Origin: an uncultured Propionibacteriaceae bacterium
Lineage (GTDB): Bacteria > Actinomycetota > Actinomycetes > Propionibacteriales > Propionibacteriaceae
Direction: 5' to 3'
Assembly: GCA_947038745.1 (NCBI GenBank)
Contig: CAMQXE010000101.1
Location: forward strand, 1-5,588
Length of the DNA stretch: 5,588 nucleotides
Shown here: piece by piece, positions 5,534 through 5,588 of the stretch
Layout of the letters: each line of letters opens with the position of its first letter
Numbering within the stretch: the stretch's first letter is position 1
Translations under genes and position numbers: made by a program
The notes under the pieces: model-generated
The model's input: the letters and a program-made list of their open reading frames with translations, nothing else
Told to the model about the DNA's origin: nothing
Databases searched by the model: none

Positions 5534-5588
5534 GCCCTCGTAGCCCAATCGGCAGAGGCAAGCGGCTTAAACCCGCTCCAGTACGGGT
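5534..5588 (+). tRNA. tRNA-Leu(UAA anticodon), 3' part cut off by the window
   Basis: The first 55 bases fold as a tRNA 5' portion: acceptor strand GCCCTCG, then TA, a D-arm GCC..GGC with GG in the loop (AATCGGCAG), an anticodon stem AGCGG/CCGCT, and loop CTTAAAC placing TAA at 34-36, which reads leucine UUA codons. The next bases, CCAGT then ACGGGT, look like a short variable region followed by the 5' side of a T-stem. The acceptor 3' strand, T-loop and CCA lie beyond the window. Identity is assigned from the anticodon alone. Confidence 0.85.

Overview
The window reads as the chromosome of an actinobacterium of moderate GC content, most like the Actinomycetaceae (Arcanobacterium/Trueperella type). 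The genus is an inference from gene order and protein style, not from a search. The core order mfd – lipoprotein – eno – FtsB/DivIC – DUF501 – ppx is the conserved actinobacterial enolase neighbourhood, also seen around Rv1020–Rv1026 in Mycobacterium tuberculosis.

Layout. Positions 1–552 carry the 3' end of mfd (transcription-repair coupling factor, + strand). Convergent to it, with overlapping stop codons, is a two-gene minus-strand unit. Its first gene encodes a small four-helix, cysteine-rich membrane protein (1272–901). Its second encodes a MerR-family regulator (920–549) that overlaps the first by 20 nt. About 130 bp (1273–1400) then separates this unit from a divergent + strand gene for a SurA-like lipoprotein (1401–1955). 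A 137-bp gap with promoter-like elements and a small dyad leads to eno (2093–3373). FtsB/DivIC (3407–3991), a DUF501 protein (3994–4515) and a short exopolyphosphatase (4515–5438) follow in tight order, probably as one transcript with or without eno. After a 95-bp gap with an interrupted stem-loop, a tRNA with a UAA (Leu) anticodon begins at 5534 and is cut by the window end.

The most informative part is the divergent intergenic region. The minus-strand unit has a textbook MerR-type promoter: TTGACA, a 19-bp spacer holding a perfect 14-bp palindrome, then TAACAT. This predicts autoregulation by the MerR protein encoded in the same unit. The predicted transcription start falls at the ATG, so the mRNA would be leaderless and the longer upstream reading frame is excluded. 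The lipoprotein promoter opposite also points to a leaderless transcript starting on its GTG. A further palindrome lies between the two promoters, and another covers the -35 of the lipoprotein promoter.

The genes are mostly housekeeping: repair of stalled transcription (Mfd), glycolysis (Eno), cell division (FtsB-like), and polyphosphate or (p)ppGpp metabolism (Ppx). The MerR/membrane-protein pair is the accessory element and the likeliest place for undescribed biology. Its inducing signal and function cannot be read from the sequence.
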